Positions 1 through 7,308 are shown, numbered from the stretch's first letter. The stretch: 11,491 nt of DNA from an uncultured Lachnospiraceae bacterium (GCA_947302185.1 CAMYVI010000060.1:1-11491); one strand, 5' to 3'. Translations and numbers: made by a program. Notes: generated by a model from the letters alone, not told the origin.

Positions 1-41
1 ATATCATCGGAACCGCTTCGCGAACCCGATAATCATAATTC

Positions 42-62
42 GGCGCATAAATGCGCCTTTTT
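42..62 (+). terminator. Intrinsic terminator reading rightward
   Basis: A 6-bp GC-rich stem (ggcgca at 42-47 with tgcgcc at 52-57, loop taaa) is followed at once by five T on the plus strand. This is the classic intrinsic terminator layout. No plus-strand gene lies in the window, so it probably ends a gene just left of position 1 that converges on the DUF4342 gene. On the minus strand no T run follows the stem. Confidence 0.6.
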
Positions 63-91
63 ATCGAAAGCTGCTGTGCAGCTTCCGATAA
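61..91. terminator. Hairpin just after the DUF4342 stop codon
   Basis: A 14-bp stem with one G-U pair (61-74 with 78-91, loop of three bases) starts 9 bases beyond the DUF4342 stop codon. It may stabilise or end the leftward transcript. In that direction it is followed by A rather than T, so it is not a textbook intrinsic terminator. It abuts the plus-strand terminator at 42-62. Confidence 0.4.
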
Positions 92-100
92 GATATCTCA

Positions 101-655
101 TTAATTCTCTTTTCCGTGAATCGTAACGATTGTGCCGTCCTTCTTTTCTACTTCTACCGTGCATTTCAGGCCGACCGTTGCAAGTGTTGCAAGTATGACT
201 GCCCACGGCGCAGCTGCGAGACCTATGACCGTTCCGATAATTCCCACCGTCATCGGCAGGTTCAGAATAATTTTGTCTTCCTTGCGAATGCGGATGTACG
301 TTACATTTCCCTGTTCAACCACAGCTTTTGTCTTTGCTACAATGTCATTTGCGACAGTCTCTAACTCTTCCGCCGCTTCCTGTACAGCTTCCTCTATTTT
401 TCCGGCTGTATCTTTTTCCGGCACTTTCTCATCGGGGATATCGCCCTCGTCCGGTTCTTCTGTCGTTGCTTCCGCAACTGAATCCCCGGCTGTTTCCGGA
501 ACTGTTTCTTCAGAGCCTTCTGTTGCTGTGCCTTCAGCAGCTTCGGCAATTTCCTCTTCCGCTGTTTCCGTGAGTATTTCTTCGGCTGCCCCGGCAGTCA
601 CTTCGTCAATGTTTTCCGTTACTTCCTCTGAATTCAACATTTTGTTCTCGTCCAT
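101..655 (-). CDS. DUF4342 domain protein with long acidic N-terminal arm
   Basis: 184-residue protein. Residues about 115-170 match the DUF4342 pattern as I know it: a short beta-rich lead with IRIRKEDKIILNLP, a hydrophobic stretch (about 134-163) that could span or touch the membrane, then KCTVEVEKKDG. The first 105 residues are very rich in Glu, Ala and Thr and are probably disordered or helical. Many DUF4342 proteins instead carry a UBA-like helical domain at the N terminus, and I see none here. The start is well set: GGAGGAGG lies 6 bases before the ATG. The gene stands alone, with 279 bases separating it from the gene upstream. The function of DUF4342 is not known to me. The family match is from memory of the sequence pattern. 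Confidence 0.8.
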   Translation of the reverse strand: MDENKMLNSEEVTENIDEVTAGAAEEILTETAEEEIAEAAEGTATEGSEETVPETAGDSVAEATTEEPDEGDIPDEKVPEKDTAGKIEEAVQEAAEELETVANDIVAKTKAVVEQGNVTYIRIRKEDKIILNLPMTVGIIGTVIGLAAAPWAVILATLATVGLKCTVEVEKKDGTIVTIHGKEN

Positions 656-934
656 AATTTTCCTCCTCCATCGGATGGCTTTTCTCCATACTCCCTCGCT
701 CCATACCTGGTAACACTGCTCATGGATCTATGAGGGAAGTATCGATTCCAGCCTGTATTTGTTCATGCTGCAGACATAAAGCGTGCCGCGATAGCAATGC
801 ACAACATCTGTGCTGCTTATTGCATAACGTTGTCTGATGATGCAGAATATACCCCTATTGTGTGAATGCATCATGAAAGGCAGATTAAAAATTAATTAAA
901 GATGCCGGCACGTTTATTGCAGACAGCCCTTCGT
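656..934. other. Intergenic region upstream of the DUF4342 gene
   Basis: No gene is supported here. The minus strand holds the GGAGGAGG ribosome binding site of the DUF4342 gene. A bulged hairpin lies at 794-823 (outer 5-bp stem gcaat/attgc, inner 5-bp stem gcaca/tgtgc). A pair of 8-bp inverted repeats (837-844 and 867-874) flanks a TATATT that could be a -10 box, but I see no convincing -35 box at the right distance. I also see no clear terminator after the glycoside hydrolase stop codon at 935. Confidence 0.4.
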
Positions 935-3367
935 CTACGAAATATCCTGCTCCATGATGAATGCAAAATCTGACAGATGTGCGTCCCTGTCGCCCTCATT
1001 CGCAGTGTCGTTCCATTTTCCTTTGCGCGCTGTCCAGTCTTCAAACTCTATGGTCTTATTTGCAAAACGGATACAGGTCTCTTTATTCTCAAAGTTATCA
1101 GGTTGATTATCATCCCAGCACTTATAATCAAATTCAGTGCCATCCGTCCATTTCCAGCTTCCGCTTTCTGTCAAATATCCTCCTATCCAAATGTAGGAGC
1201 GATTAGTCTTCTCAGATAGTTTAATAAGAAAACTCTGTTCTTTTGCAGAACCGGACGACGCTAAATGACCACCGTGCTGCACACAGTACTCTTCCGCATC
1301 ACTCCAGGAAATCCCTTTTTCGATCAGTGTATATATATGATTTCCGAATCTTCCTGTTTTCGGTCTATCTTCCGATACGATATCTTCGTCAGCAGCTTGC
1401 GATACGGTGCCTTGAGCCGAATCATTACTCGCTTTCTGTTCTTCATCGGGCCTATCCTTATTATTTCCGGTCTTCAGCCCGTATCCTACAGAAAAAAGGC
1501 ACTCGTCCGTCCCGATTTGACGGACGTTTTCATACCACGGCATAGGTAGTGTCCCGCTGAACGCCGCCTGTCCGGTAAGAACATTTGCAACTCCTTTTCC
1601 CTCACTTCCGGGAAGATAACACATGACCACAGCGTCCCAACTATCCAGATAGTCACTGATAATTACCTGTCTCCCCGCTATTATACATGTCACGGTAGGA
1701 ATGTTATATTCATTTCGCAGCTTTTGTGCTTCCCCGATAGCCTCTTTGTTCTCCGGCAAAGCCATCGCACCGGTTATACTGATATCGGCACTATCGCCGT
1801 TCCACTCGGCATAGGGCTGTTCTCCGACAAATAAAAGCGTCACATCCGCCTCGGAAGCCTCGGACGGCTCAGTGATGATTGTTATGTTCTGTTCTTTCGC
1901 GCATTGACGCAGACCTTCCAGAAGGCTGACCGCTCCTTCGATCGGCCTCTCCGCTCCGTTCCAACTCTCCGTCCATCCTCCGCACTGAGCTTCGATATTG
2001 TCTGCTGCCGGCCCCGTTATATAAACTGATATACCTTTTTGAAGAGGCAGTACGGAACCTTCATTTTTGATAAGGACAAGGGATTCCTCTACAGCTTTCT
2101 GTGCAAGATTCCGATATGCTGCCGAACCGCATGACTTCTGAACAGTTTCAACAGACTGCTGGAGCGGGTCATCCATTATGCCGCTATCTATTTTGAACTG
2201 AAGAATGCGGCGGACTGCCTCGTCAATACGTTTCTCGGAAATCGAGCCGTTTTTTACCGCCTTCATCACCGCTTCAAATGTCTTGTAGTATTCCGACGGT
2301 TCCATGAGCATATCGACACCGGCATTGATAGCGTTCGCCATCTGTTCGCTGAAGGAGCTGCCGCTTATGTTATGAATCGACTCCCAGTCACTGACAATCA
2401 TGCCGTCAAATCCCAGTTCATTGCGAAGAACAGAAATATACTTTGCATTCTCATGCATCTTGACGCCATCTATACTGCCGTGACTGAGCATGATTGTCGG
2501 CACGCCGGCATCAATCAGCCTTTTGTAAACCCCAAGCAGTGAATCAATTTCATTATCACTCAGTTTTGCATCTCCCCGGTCGATAAGATTACCATTCTCA
2601 CCGGTCCCCCATCTTTCCGAACCATCGGCAAAAAAGTGCTTACCGCATGCAGCGACGCCATTATCCCCGAGCCCCTTGACATATGCGGTACCGAGGTCTC
2701 CGACGATTTTCGAATCCGATGAATACGATTCATAGGTCCTTCCCCACCTCGGATCTGTGCTTACGGCAACACACGGTGCAAAATTCCAGAGCATTCCCGC
2801 AAGCTTTGCCTCGTCTGCAGTGGCTGCTCCTATTTCATACATCATTTCCTTATCATTCGCGGCACCAAGCCCGATGTTATGAGGGAAAATCACAGAACCT
2901 CTGCAGTAGTTGACGCCATGAACATCGTCCTGCCCGTAAATAAACGGAATTCCGGTCTCCGACTGCAGTGCAGCGTTCTGCATCTCGTTAATCACTTCTT
3001 TCCACTCTGTATCGGACAAATACTCACTGTCATCCTTGCTCAGAACCGACCCGAAGTCGTATTCTTTCATGATATCCTTATCCATGCAATACACAGCAGG
3101 TTGAATCATCTGCCATATTTTTTGCTCCAGAGTGAGTTCGTCCAAAATTTCATCCGCCGTTTTTCCCGAGAACCAATAATTTGATGTTTTTTTCTGCCCG
3201 GAGGATTGAAATGTGCTTTTTGAATTGTCAACTTTATTTTGCGCTTCTCCAACCGAACTGCCGCATCCCCCGATGAAAAAGGTGCAGGACATGATCATAA
3301 TAACTGTCATGATTATCGTTCTTTTCTTCGCTCTGTTTTTCATTATAAATCGCGCTATTCCGTTCAT
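935..3367 (-). CDS. Lipoprotein glycoside hydrolase family 3 with C-terminal C-type-lectin-like domain
   Basis: 810-residue predicted secreted, lipid-anchored beta-glycosidase, probably a beta-glucosidase or exo-glucanase type enzyme. The start at 3367 is preceded by AAAGGTGG 5 bases upstream. An in-frame upstream ATG at 3457 lacks such a site and would put 30 odd residues before the signal peptide. The order is: basic N terminus, hydrophobic segment and lipobox (IGGC, Cys35); GH3 N-terminal barrel about 75-395 with KHF (243-245) and the predicted nucleophile Asp327 in VSDW; GH3 C-terminal domain about 430-630 with GEQPYAEWNGD, where Glu516 matches the acid/base of the barley ExoI type; an acidic linker about 635-670; then a C-type-lectin-like domain about 676-808. 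The lectin part has WIGG, a QPD triplet (755-757) and WND (785-787), typical of calcium-dependent galactose-type binding, but lacks the usual last cysteine. Substrate is not inferable beyond this. Confidence 0.9.
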   Translation of the reverse strand: MNGIARFIMKNRAKKRTIIMTVIMIMSCTFFIGGCGSSVGEAQNKVDNSKSTFQSSGQKKTSNYWFSGKTADEILDELTLEQKIWQMIQPAVYCMDKDIMKEYDFGSVLSKDDSEYLSDTEWKEVINEMQNAALQSETGIPFIYGQDDVHGVNYCRGSVIFPHNIGLGAANDKEMMYEIGAATADEAKLAGMLWNFAPCVAVSTDPRWGRTYESYSSDSKIVGDLGTAYVKGLGDNGVAACGKHFFADGSERWGTGENGNLIDRGDAKLSDNEIDSLLGVYKRLIDAGVPTIMLSHGSIDGVKMHENAKYISVLRNELGFDGMIVSDWESIHNISGSSFSEQMANAINAGVDMLMEPSEYYKTFEAVMKAVKNGSISEKRIDEAVRRILQFKIDSGIMDDPLQQSVETVQKSCGSAAYRNLAQKAVEESLVLIKNEGSVLPLQKGISVYITGPAADNIEAQCGGWTESWNGAERPIEGAVSLLEGLRQCAKEQNITIITEPSEASEADVTLLFVGEQPYAEWNGDSADISITGAMALPENKEAIGEAQKLRNEYNIPTVTCIIAGRQVIISDYLDSWDAVVMCYLPGSEGKGVANVLTGQAAFSGTLPMPWYENVRQIGTDECLFSVGYGLKTGNNKDRPDEEQKASNDSAQGTVSQAADEDIVSEDRPKTGRFGNHIYTLIEKGISWSDAEEYCVQHGGHLASSGSAKEQSFLIKLSEKTNRSYIWIGGYLTESGSWKWTDGTEFDYKCWDDNQPDNFENKETCIRFANKTIEFEDWTARKGKWNDTANEGDRDAHLSDFAFIMEQDIS

Positions 3368-3421
3368 CCGCCCCACCTTTGATATTTTGGCAACATTCAT
3401 TATTTGATTAAGGCGCCATAA

Positions 3422-3470
3422 GTATATCAGGATTGTTCCGTGCTTACACATTCCCACAATCCTGATATAC
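3422..3470. repeat. 15-bp perfect inverted repeat upstream of the glycoside hydrolase gene
   Basis: The arms 3422-3436 and 3456-3470 (gtatatcaggattgt and its complement) are perfect, with a 19-base spacer. The repeat starts 55 bases upstream of the chosen ATG of the glycoside hydrolase. No T run follows in either direction, so a terminator is unlikely. It could be an operator or a hairpin in the 5' leader. I could not place a convincing promoter near it. Confidence 0.55.
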
Positions 3471-3497
3471 CTTGAAAAAACCTACATATTACGGCAT

Positions 3498-3619
3498 AAC
3501 CGTTTTTGTTTATTCTTCATCGCGCTATACTCGTGACGTAAGTCTGTGATACGCGCGCAAGGTGACACTCGTCTTCATCGTGAGTACAACCTCGCGATGA
3601 AGAATAAACGCCTCCGGTT
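3498..3619. repeat. About 122-base inverted-repeat element between tenA and the glycoside hydrolase
   Basis: Outer arms aaccg (3498-3502) and cggtt (3615-3619) are followed, after a 5x5 internal loop, by a perfect 17-bp pair (3508-3524 with 3593-3609). Further pairing is possible inside (tactc 3528-3532 with gagta 3582-3586, gacg 3535-3538 with cgtc 3570-3573). tcttcatcg also occurs as a direct repeat at 3514 and 3572. It begins 16 bases after the tenA stop. With no T run on either side it is a poor intrinsic terminator. A small mobile or repeated palindromic element, or a structured RNA, fits better. Short open frames across it look spurious. Confidence 0.55.
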
Positions 3620-3635
3620 TTAGTCCCCGAACATG

Positions 3636-4307
3636 TCAGGCATTTCCGTACACCACATCCCAGAACCGGTTTTCGTACTCCGCACATTTCCTGAAAATCC
3701 GGCACAGATCTTCACCCTCTCCCAAGGTGATGGCAGCCGACTCCCGATCCACAACATCAATCCACGTTTGATTCGCGTCAAGATATTCCTGACATGTATA
3801 TGCTGAAAACCAGCTTTTGTAAGGAGATGTACTTATTTGCTCAGAGTACCTTGCCGTCACGGTCTCCCCGATGTAGGCGTAGACCCAGGAGCACTGCAGA
3901 AGAGCGGTAAGGCCTGCATATAGGCCGGACTCCTCAAGCTGAGCGCGCATATATTCCACATACCCGGTAATCACCTCTGCCCTGACAGCATTCCGAATAT
4001 CCTCATCGCTCACACCGATTTTTCTCATATTCGGGACGTGAACACGATAGGTCTCCTGCTCTGTCTCATATATGGCTCTGTCCAGAAATGCCCTGAGGGA
4101 AGACTTCTCAACATACGTCTGTATAGTTTTCAAAATTTCGATATAATCCTGCAAATACAGATAATCCTGCAGCATGTAAAAGCGAAATCGGTCAGGATCC
4201 AGCGTTCCTTCTGCCATCTTAACTACAAACGGTTTCTCCGCTGCCTCTTCCCAGAGGTCTTCTGCATGAGTAAACAATATATCCGAGAATTTCATCATAC
4301 TTCCCAT
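3636..4307 (-). CDS. tenA: TenA family aminopyrimidine aminohydrolase (thiaminase II)
   Basis: 223-residue cytoplasmic all-helical enzyme of the TenA family, normal in length. The family hydrolyses aminopyrimidine from base-degraded thiamine to HMP, and can also cleave thiamine itself. Visible landmarks are QDYLYL with Asp48, the GYxxY segment near Tyr116, the catalytic cysteine Cys139 in QCSWVYAYIG (the TenA_C subtype), and the C-terminal ExxFW with Glu212 matching the catalytic glutamate. The start codon shares its A with the stop of the methyltransferase gene (TAATG), which points to translational coupling. Two more ATG codons follow at 4298 and 4295, so a slightly later start is possible. 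It is the last gene of the thiD operon. The HMP it makes would feed ThiD two genes upstream. Confidence 0.93.
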   Translation of the reverse strand: MGSMMKFSDILFTHAEDLWEEAAEKPFVVKMAEGTLDPDRFRFYMLQDYLYLQDYIEILKTIQTYVEKSSLRAFLDRAIYETEQETYRVHVPNMRKIGVSDEDIRNAVRAEVITGYVEYMRAQLEESGLYAGLTALLQCSWVYAYIGETVTARYSEQISTSPYKSWFSAYTCQEYLDANQTWIDVVDRESAAITLGEGEDLCRIFRKCAEYENRFWDVVYGNA

Positions 4308-5014
4308 TACTTCTTTGCAATGATCGCGACATACCCGCCGCTCTTATATCCCTCTGAAACATCTTCCGGCTCCTCATTGGTATAAAGAGGATTTTTGATC
4401 AGTGTCTGATAGAACTCGAAATCCTTAACGCCGAGATTTTTCAGCACTTCTATTTTTTCTTCGGTGGAATGCCATACTCCCGAAGAAGCCAGCGCTATCG
4501 GGTAAGGAACATCAGGCATTGTTCCTTCAAGATATTCATGGTCGTATGTACCGAGGCTCTTACCCAGAAGATACATAAATCCGAATGCGCTCTCTTTGGG
4601 TACGTCCAACAGGATCAGCTTACCGCCTTCCTTCAGGGCCTTAAGGCTCTTCCCGTAGACCGGCACCAAATCCTCCATATAGCTGGAACTTCCGTTGAAA
4701 TAAATTATATCATATGTGCTTTCCGGGAGATCCACGTCTTCGATCAAACCGAATTTTATGACGTTCACCCCGCGTTTTTCTGCAATTCTGCCCATATCAA
4801 CAGACGGCTCGATGCCCTCGATATCGGTGCAGTCTATATAGCTCTCGAACAGGCCGCTTCCGCAGCCGACAGACAGAAGCTTCTTTCCCTTGATATCGCC
4901 CAGCACTTTCAGATATAGCCTGAGTTCACTGGTGAAGAGATTATCATTTCTCATGAACCATTCATCATACTGATCTGCATATCCGTCAAATTTTTGTTTT
5001 ACATCCGTACTCAT
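4307..5014 (-). CDS. Class I SAM-dependent methyltransferase in the thiamine salvage operon
   Basis: 235 residues. A Rossmann-type SAM-binding domain is clear: motif I LLSVGCGSG (46-54), an acidic residue at the end of strand 2 (Glu69 in IEGIEPS), IEDVDLPE near 91-98, YDIIYF (101-106) and LKEGGKLILLD (127-137). The N terminus (FDGYADQYDEWF) and overall shape resemble the small-molecule methyltransferases of the UbiE/Methyltransf_11 group. The substrate cannot be told. The gene starts inside the last codons of thiD (ATGA overlap) with GGAGGAG 7 bases before the ATG, and ends on the first base of tenA. Its product is therefore made together with two thiamine salvage enzymes. I know of no required methylation step in this pathway, so a role in handling a thiamine breakdown product is only a guess. 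Confidence 0.88.
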   Translation of the reverse strand: MSTDVKQKFDGYADQYDEWFMRNDNLFTSELRLYLKVLGDIKGKKLLSVGCGSGLFESYIDCTDIEGIEPSVDMGRIAEKRGVNVIKFGLIEDVDLPESTYDIIYFNGSSSYMEDLVPVYGKSLKALKEGGKLILLDVPKESAFGFMYLLGKSLGTYDHEYLEGTMPDVPYPIALASSGVWHSTEEKIEVLKNLGVKDFEFYQTLIKNPLYTNEEPEDVSEGYKSGGYVAIIAKK

Positions 5015-5814
5015 CTCAAATCTCCTCCCGTTAATATATAATTGTGTGCAAGCGGTCCCGACCCTTTTCCGAGGTCGAGCATAGCTGACAGTGCTCCCGA
5101 CAGATAGGCTTTCGCTCGTTCCACGGACTCTGTCAGATCATATCCTTTTGCGAGGTTCGATGCGATTGCACTTGAAAGTGTGCAGCCCGTTCCGTGAGTA
5201 TTCGGATTGTTAATTCTCTCTCCCCTGATCCATACGGGCTTGTCCGGGCAGGAACAGCAGAGAACATCATTTGCATCATTAATACTGTGGCCCCCTTTGA
5301 CAAGAGCCGCACAGCCGTAACGTTCACATAAGAACTGAGAAGCTTTCTCCATATCGTCCTCATTTCGGATTGTCATCCCGGAGAGAATTTCAGCTTCGGG
5401 AATATTGGGCGTGATAACAGTTGCAAGCGGCAGGAGTCTGGCTTTCAGCGTCTCAATGGCATCATCTGCTATGAGATGTGCCCCGCTCGTCGCGACCATT
5501 ACGGGGTCCACCACAATATTCTTCGCCCCGTAATGTTCCAGCCGGTCTGCGATTACTTCGATGAGCGCGGATGACGATACCATTCCTATTTTCACCGCAT
5601 CCGGGAATATATCCTCAAAAACCGCGTCAATCTGTTTCTCAAGAAATTCCGGAGATGCCTCCATTATTCCTGTCACGCCGGTGGTATTCTGAGCAGTGAG
5701 CGCCGTCACGGCACTCATCGCGTATACCCCATTCATGGTCATTGTTTTGATGTCTGCCTGAATGCCGGCGCCTCCGCAGGAATCGGATCCTGCGATTGTC
5801 AATGCTTTTCTCAT
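5011..5814 (-). CDS. thiD: Bifunctional hydroxymethylpyrimidine kinase / phosphomethylpyrimidine kinase
   Basis: 267 residues, the usual length for ThiD. It phosphorylates HMP to HMP-P and then HMP-PP, the pyrimidine donor for ThiE. Ribokinase-fold landmarks are GSDSCGGAG (9-17), AQNTTGV (41-47), KIGM (75-78), DPVMVATSGA (103-112), TPN..EA (135-141), VKGGH (172-176) and HGTGCTLSSAIA (207-218), with the catalytic-site Cys211. The ATG at 5814 is chosen because GAGAGGAA lies about 7 bases upstream. A TTG at 5844 would also open the frame but lies on the predicted -10 box. It is the first gene of the thiD-methyltransferase-tenA operon and overlaps the next gene by four bases. Confidence 0.96.
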   Translation of the reverse strand: MRKALTIAGSDSCGGAGIQADIKTMTMNGVYAMSAVTALTAQNTTGVTGIMEASPEFLEKQIDAVFEDIFPDAVKIGMVSSSALIEVIADRLEHYGAKNIVVDPVMVATSGAHLIADDAIETLKARLLPLATVITPNIPEAEILSGMTIRNEDDMEKASQFLCERYGCAALVKGGHSINDANDVLCCSCPDKPVWIRGERINNPNTHGTGCTLSSAIASNLAKGYDLTESVERAKAYLSGALSAMLDLGKGSGPLAHNYILTGGDLR

Positions 5815-5843
5815 GTCTGTATTCCTCTCTTTCGTTCCGGGCA

Positions 5844-5877
5844 ATTATACGGTAAAATTCTGCAACTTGTCAGAATT
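5844..5877 (-). promoter_or_regulatory. Predicted promoter of the thiD operon with inverted-repeat operator candidate
   Basis: On the minus strand CTGACA (-35, 5868-5873) and a perfect TATAAT (-10, 5844-5849) are 18 bases apart. This puts the transcript start about 20-25 bases before the thiD ATG. A 7-bp inverted repeat, AATTCTG-N8-CAGAATT (5856-5877), covers the -35 box and spacer and could bind a repressor. No TPP riboswitch motif is present between this promoter and thiD, so control differs from the thiM operon. Confidence 0.6.
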
Positions 5878-5957
5878 GACCTATTGCTTTTCTGCCATAT
5901 ACAGGTCTAAAAATTCCTGCTGATTGCCCTTTCATATTTAAGCATTCACTTTTATAT

Positions 5958-5990
5958 AGCGTCAGAGAGTGGTGCCCCCGGTCTGACGCT
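5958..5990. terminator. Hairpin ending the thiM-thiE-HAD operon
   Basis: A 9-bp stem (agcgtcaga at 5958-5966 with tctgacgct at 5982-5990) with a 15-base GC-rich loop lies about 20 bases beyond the HAD stop codon. In the leftward direction it is followed by TATATAAA, a weak U tract. In the rightward direction TTTTAT follows the stem base. It probably separates the two thiamine operons, with some read-through possible. Confidence 0.5.
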
Positions 5991-6008
5991 TTTATAACTT
6001 TTTCATTC

Positions 6009-6647
6009 TTAAAAGTCCGGTTGAAGATCCTCAGCTGTCTCTATATACACTTCCGCCGTCTCCTGCATCCCCTCCTGATCAGGCTCCCCCTTAGCGTCAT
6101 ATACCCCGACCGTATGATATCCCGCTTTCGCAGCCGTCTTCAGCGCGCAGATCTCATTCTTATCAAGTCCCATGAAAGCTGCGCATGCATCGTAAATATC
6201 CGGAGAATGCTTGCTCACTCCAATCTCCGAACATGTAAAAATCCTCTCGATATATCGGAGAAGCCCGTTTCTCTCCAGCGCTCTCTCCACATGTCCCCTC
6301 GGACTGGAAGTGGCCGCTGTCATCCTGACCCCTGCAGTCTGCATATTCGCGAGGAGTTTCTTCACTCCGGGCTTTGCCTCCACCTCATCGTAGTAGAATG
6401 TTCTGAGCATATCCTGAAGGCCGTCCGATATAGCGCTGCATGTCATATCGGGCAGATACCGATTCTTCAGGTATTCGGCTCCCTGCTCCATGCTCATGGA
6501 AAAGAGAATATCTGCAAGACCCTCTTCCGGCTCTTTTCCCCGGCTTTGCACATATCGCGCGCCGAGGTCCGTCCATATCTCCATTGAATCGAGCAGAACC
6601 CCGTCAATATCAAAGATCATGCCCTTAATAGTCTTTCCGAATTCCAT
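6009..6647 (-). CDS. HAD superfamily phosphatase-like protein lacking motif IV
   Basis: 212 residues with a haloacid dehalogenase fold and a helical cap of the beta-phosphoglucomutase type. Motif I is intact (FDIDGVLLDS, Asp13 nucleophile and Asp15), motif II is ATSS (112-115) and motif III lysine is Lys146 in SKHSPDIY. Close relatives as I know them read roughly C-VFEDAL-A-ALKTAKxAG at motif IV. Here NEIC runs straight into ALKTAAKAG, so about seven residues including the two magnesium-binding acidic ones are gone, with the frame kept. The gene starts one base after the thiE stop, so it is coupled to ThiE and could have been a thiamine-phosphate phosphatase, by analogy to the HAD domain of plant TH2. 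As written it would bind magnesium poorly or not at all. I cannot exclude a sequencing or assembly error. Confidence 0.85.
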   Translation of the reverse strand: MEFGKTIKGMIFDIDGVLLDSMEIWTDLGARYVQSRGKEPEEGLADILFSMSMEQGAEYLKNRYLPDMTCSAISDGLQDMLRTFYYDEVEAKPGVKKLLANMQTAGVRMTAATSSPRGHVERALERNGLLRYIERIFTCSEIGVSKHSPDIYDACAAFMGLDKNEICALKTAAKAGYHTVGVYDAKGEPDQEGMQETAEVYIETAEDLQPDF

Positions 6648-6648
6648 G

Positions 6649-7308
6649 TTATTTTCCGTGAACCGTTTCCGCCGTCACTTTTTTAAGTGCAGCTGCTGCC
6701 TCCCGAATATTTTCCTGCGCATAAATTGCACTTATGACAGCTATGCCGCAGATTCCGCTCCCGGCCAGCGACGGAGTATTTTCTATTGTAATTCCTCCGA
6801 TTGCAACGACCGGAATGGTCACAGCTTCACAAATTGCCTTCAGCGTATCATAAGAGACATCTTCCGCGTCATCTTTCGATCCGGTCGGGAATACTGCCCC
6901 GACACCGAGATAATCTGCTCCTCGCTTCTCGGCCAGAACGGCCTGCTCGACCGTCTGGGCGGATACACCTAGAATTTTATCCGGTCCGATCAGTGCGCGT
7001 ACATCTCCAGCTTCCATATCACTCTGGCCTACATGGACGCCGTCGGCATTCATTTTCACCGCAATATCCACATTATCATTGATTACGAAGGGAACCCCGT
7101 ATTCTTTCGCCATTTTCTGAAGGCTAACCGCCTCCTCAAGGAAGCTGTCATCATCGAGATTTTTTTCCCGAAGCTGCAGGAATGTCACCCCTCCGTCAAG
7201 GCTCTCCCTCACAACGTCACAGAGTGTTCTGTCCCCAAGCCAGTGGCGGTCCGTGACCGCGTAAAGAAGCAGCTTATCTGCCAGTTCTTTTCTCATATCA
7301 GTACTCAT
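6649..7308 (-). CDS. thiE: Thiamine-phosphate synthase
   Basis: 219 residues, TIM-barrel enzyme joining HMP-PP and hydroxyethylthiazole phosphate to thiamine monophosphate. Landmarks are YAVTDRHWL near the N terminus, QLREK (45-49), VINDNVD (75-81), HVGQSD (92-97), GVSAQT, GAVFPTGSKDDA (137-148) and VVAIGGI near 167-173 for phosphate binding. The ATG at 7308 has GGAGG 8 bases upstream. An ATG at 7329, overlapping the thiM stop as ATGA, would add seven residues and is a real alternative, but its ribosome site is poorer. ThiM upstream supplies the thiazole phosphate; HMP-PP must come from ThiD in the next operon. The HAD gene follows after one base. Confidence 0.95.
   Translation of the reverse strand: MSTDMRKELADKLLLYAVTDRHWLGDRTLCDVVRESLDGGVTFLQLREKNLDDDSFLEEAVSLQKMAKEYGVPFVINDNVDIAVKMNADGVHVGQSDMEAGDVRALIGPDKILGVSAQTVEQAVLAEKRGADYLGVGAVFPTGSKDDAEDVSYDTLKAICEAVTIPVVAIGGITIENTPSLAGSGICGIAVISAIYAQENIREAAAALKKVTAETVHGK

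Noticed and set aside
132..713. 193-residue plus-strand open frame across the DUF4342 gene
   Set aside because: It is the antisense shadow of the acidic repeat-rich arm (long runs of Ser, Ala and Val from reversed Glu and Thr codons), and it has no ribosome binding site.
3368..3457. N-terminal extension of the glycosidase to an ATG at 3457
   Set aside because: No ribosome binding site lies there, the extension crosses the inverted repeat, and it would place 30 odd residues before a normal lipoprotein signal. The ATG at 3367 has AAAGGTGG.
3517..3705. 62-residue minus-strand open frame
   Set aside because: It overlaps the end of tenA in another frame and runs into the foldback element. Composition and lack of a start signal indicate chance.
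5845..6008. Second TPP riboswitch upstream of thiD
   Set aside because: Neither CTGAGA nor the GGATAATGCC-like core is present on the minus strand of this interval.
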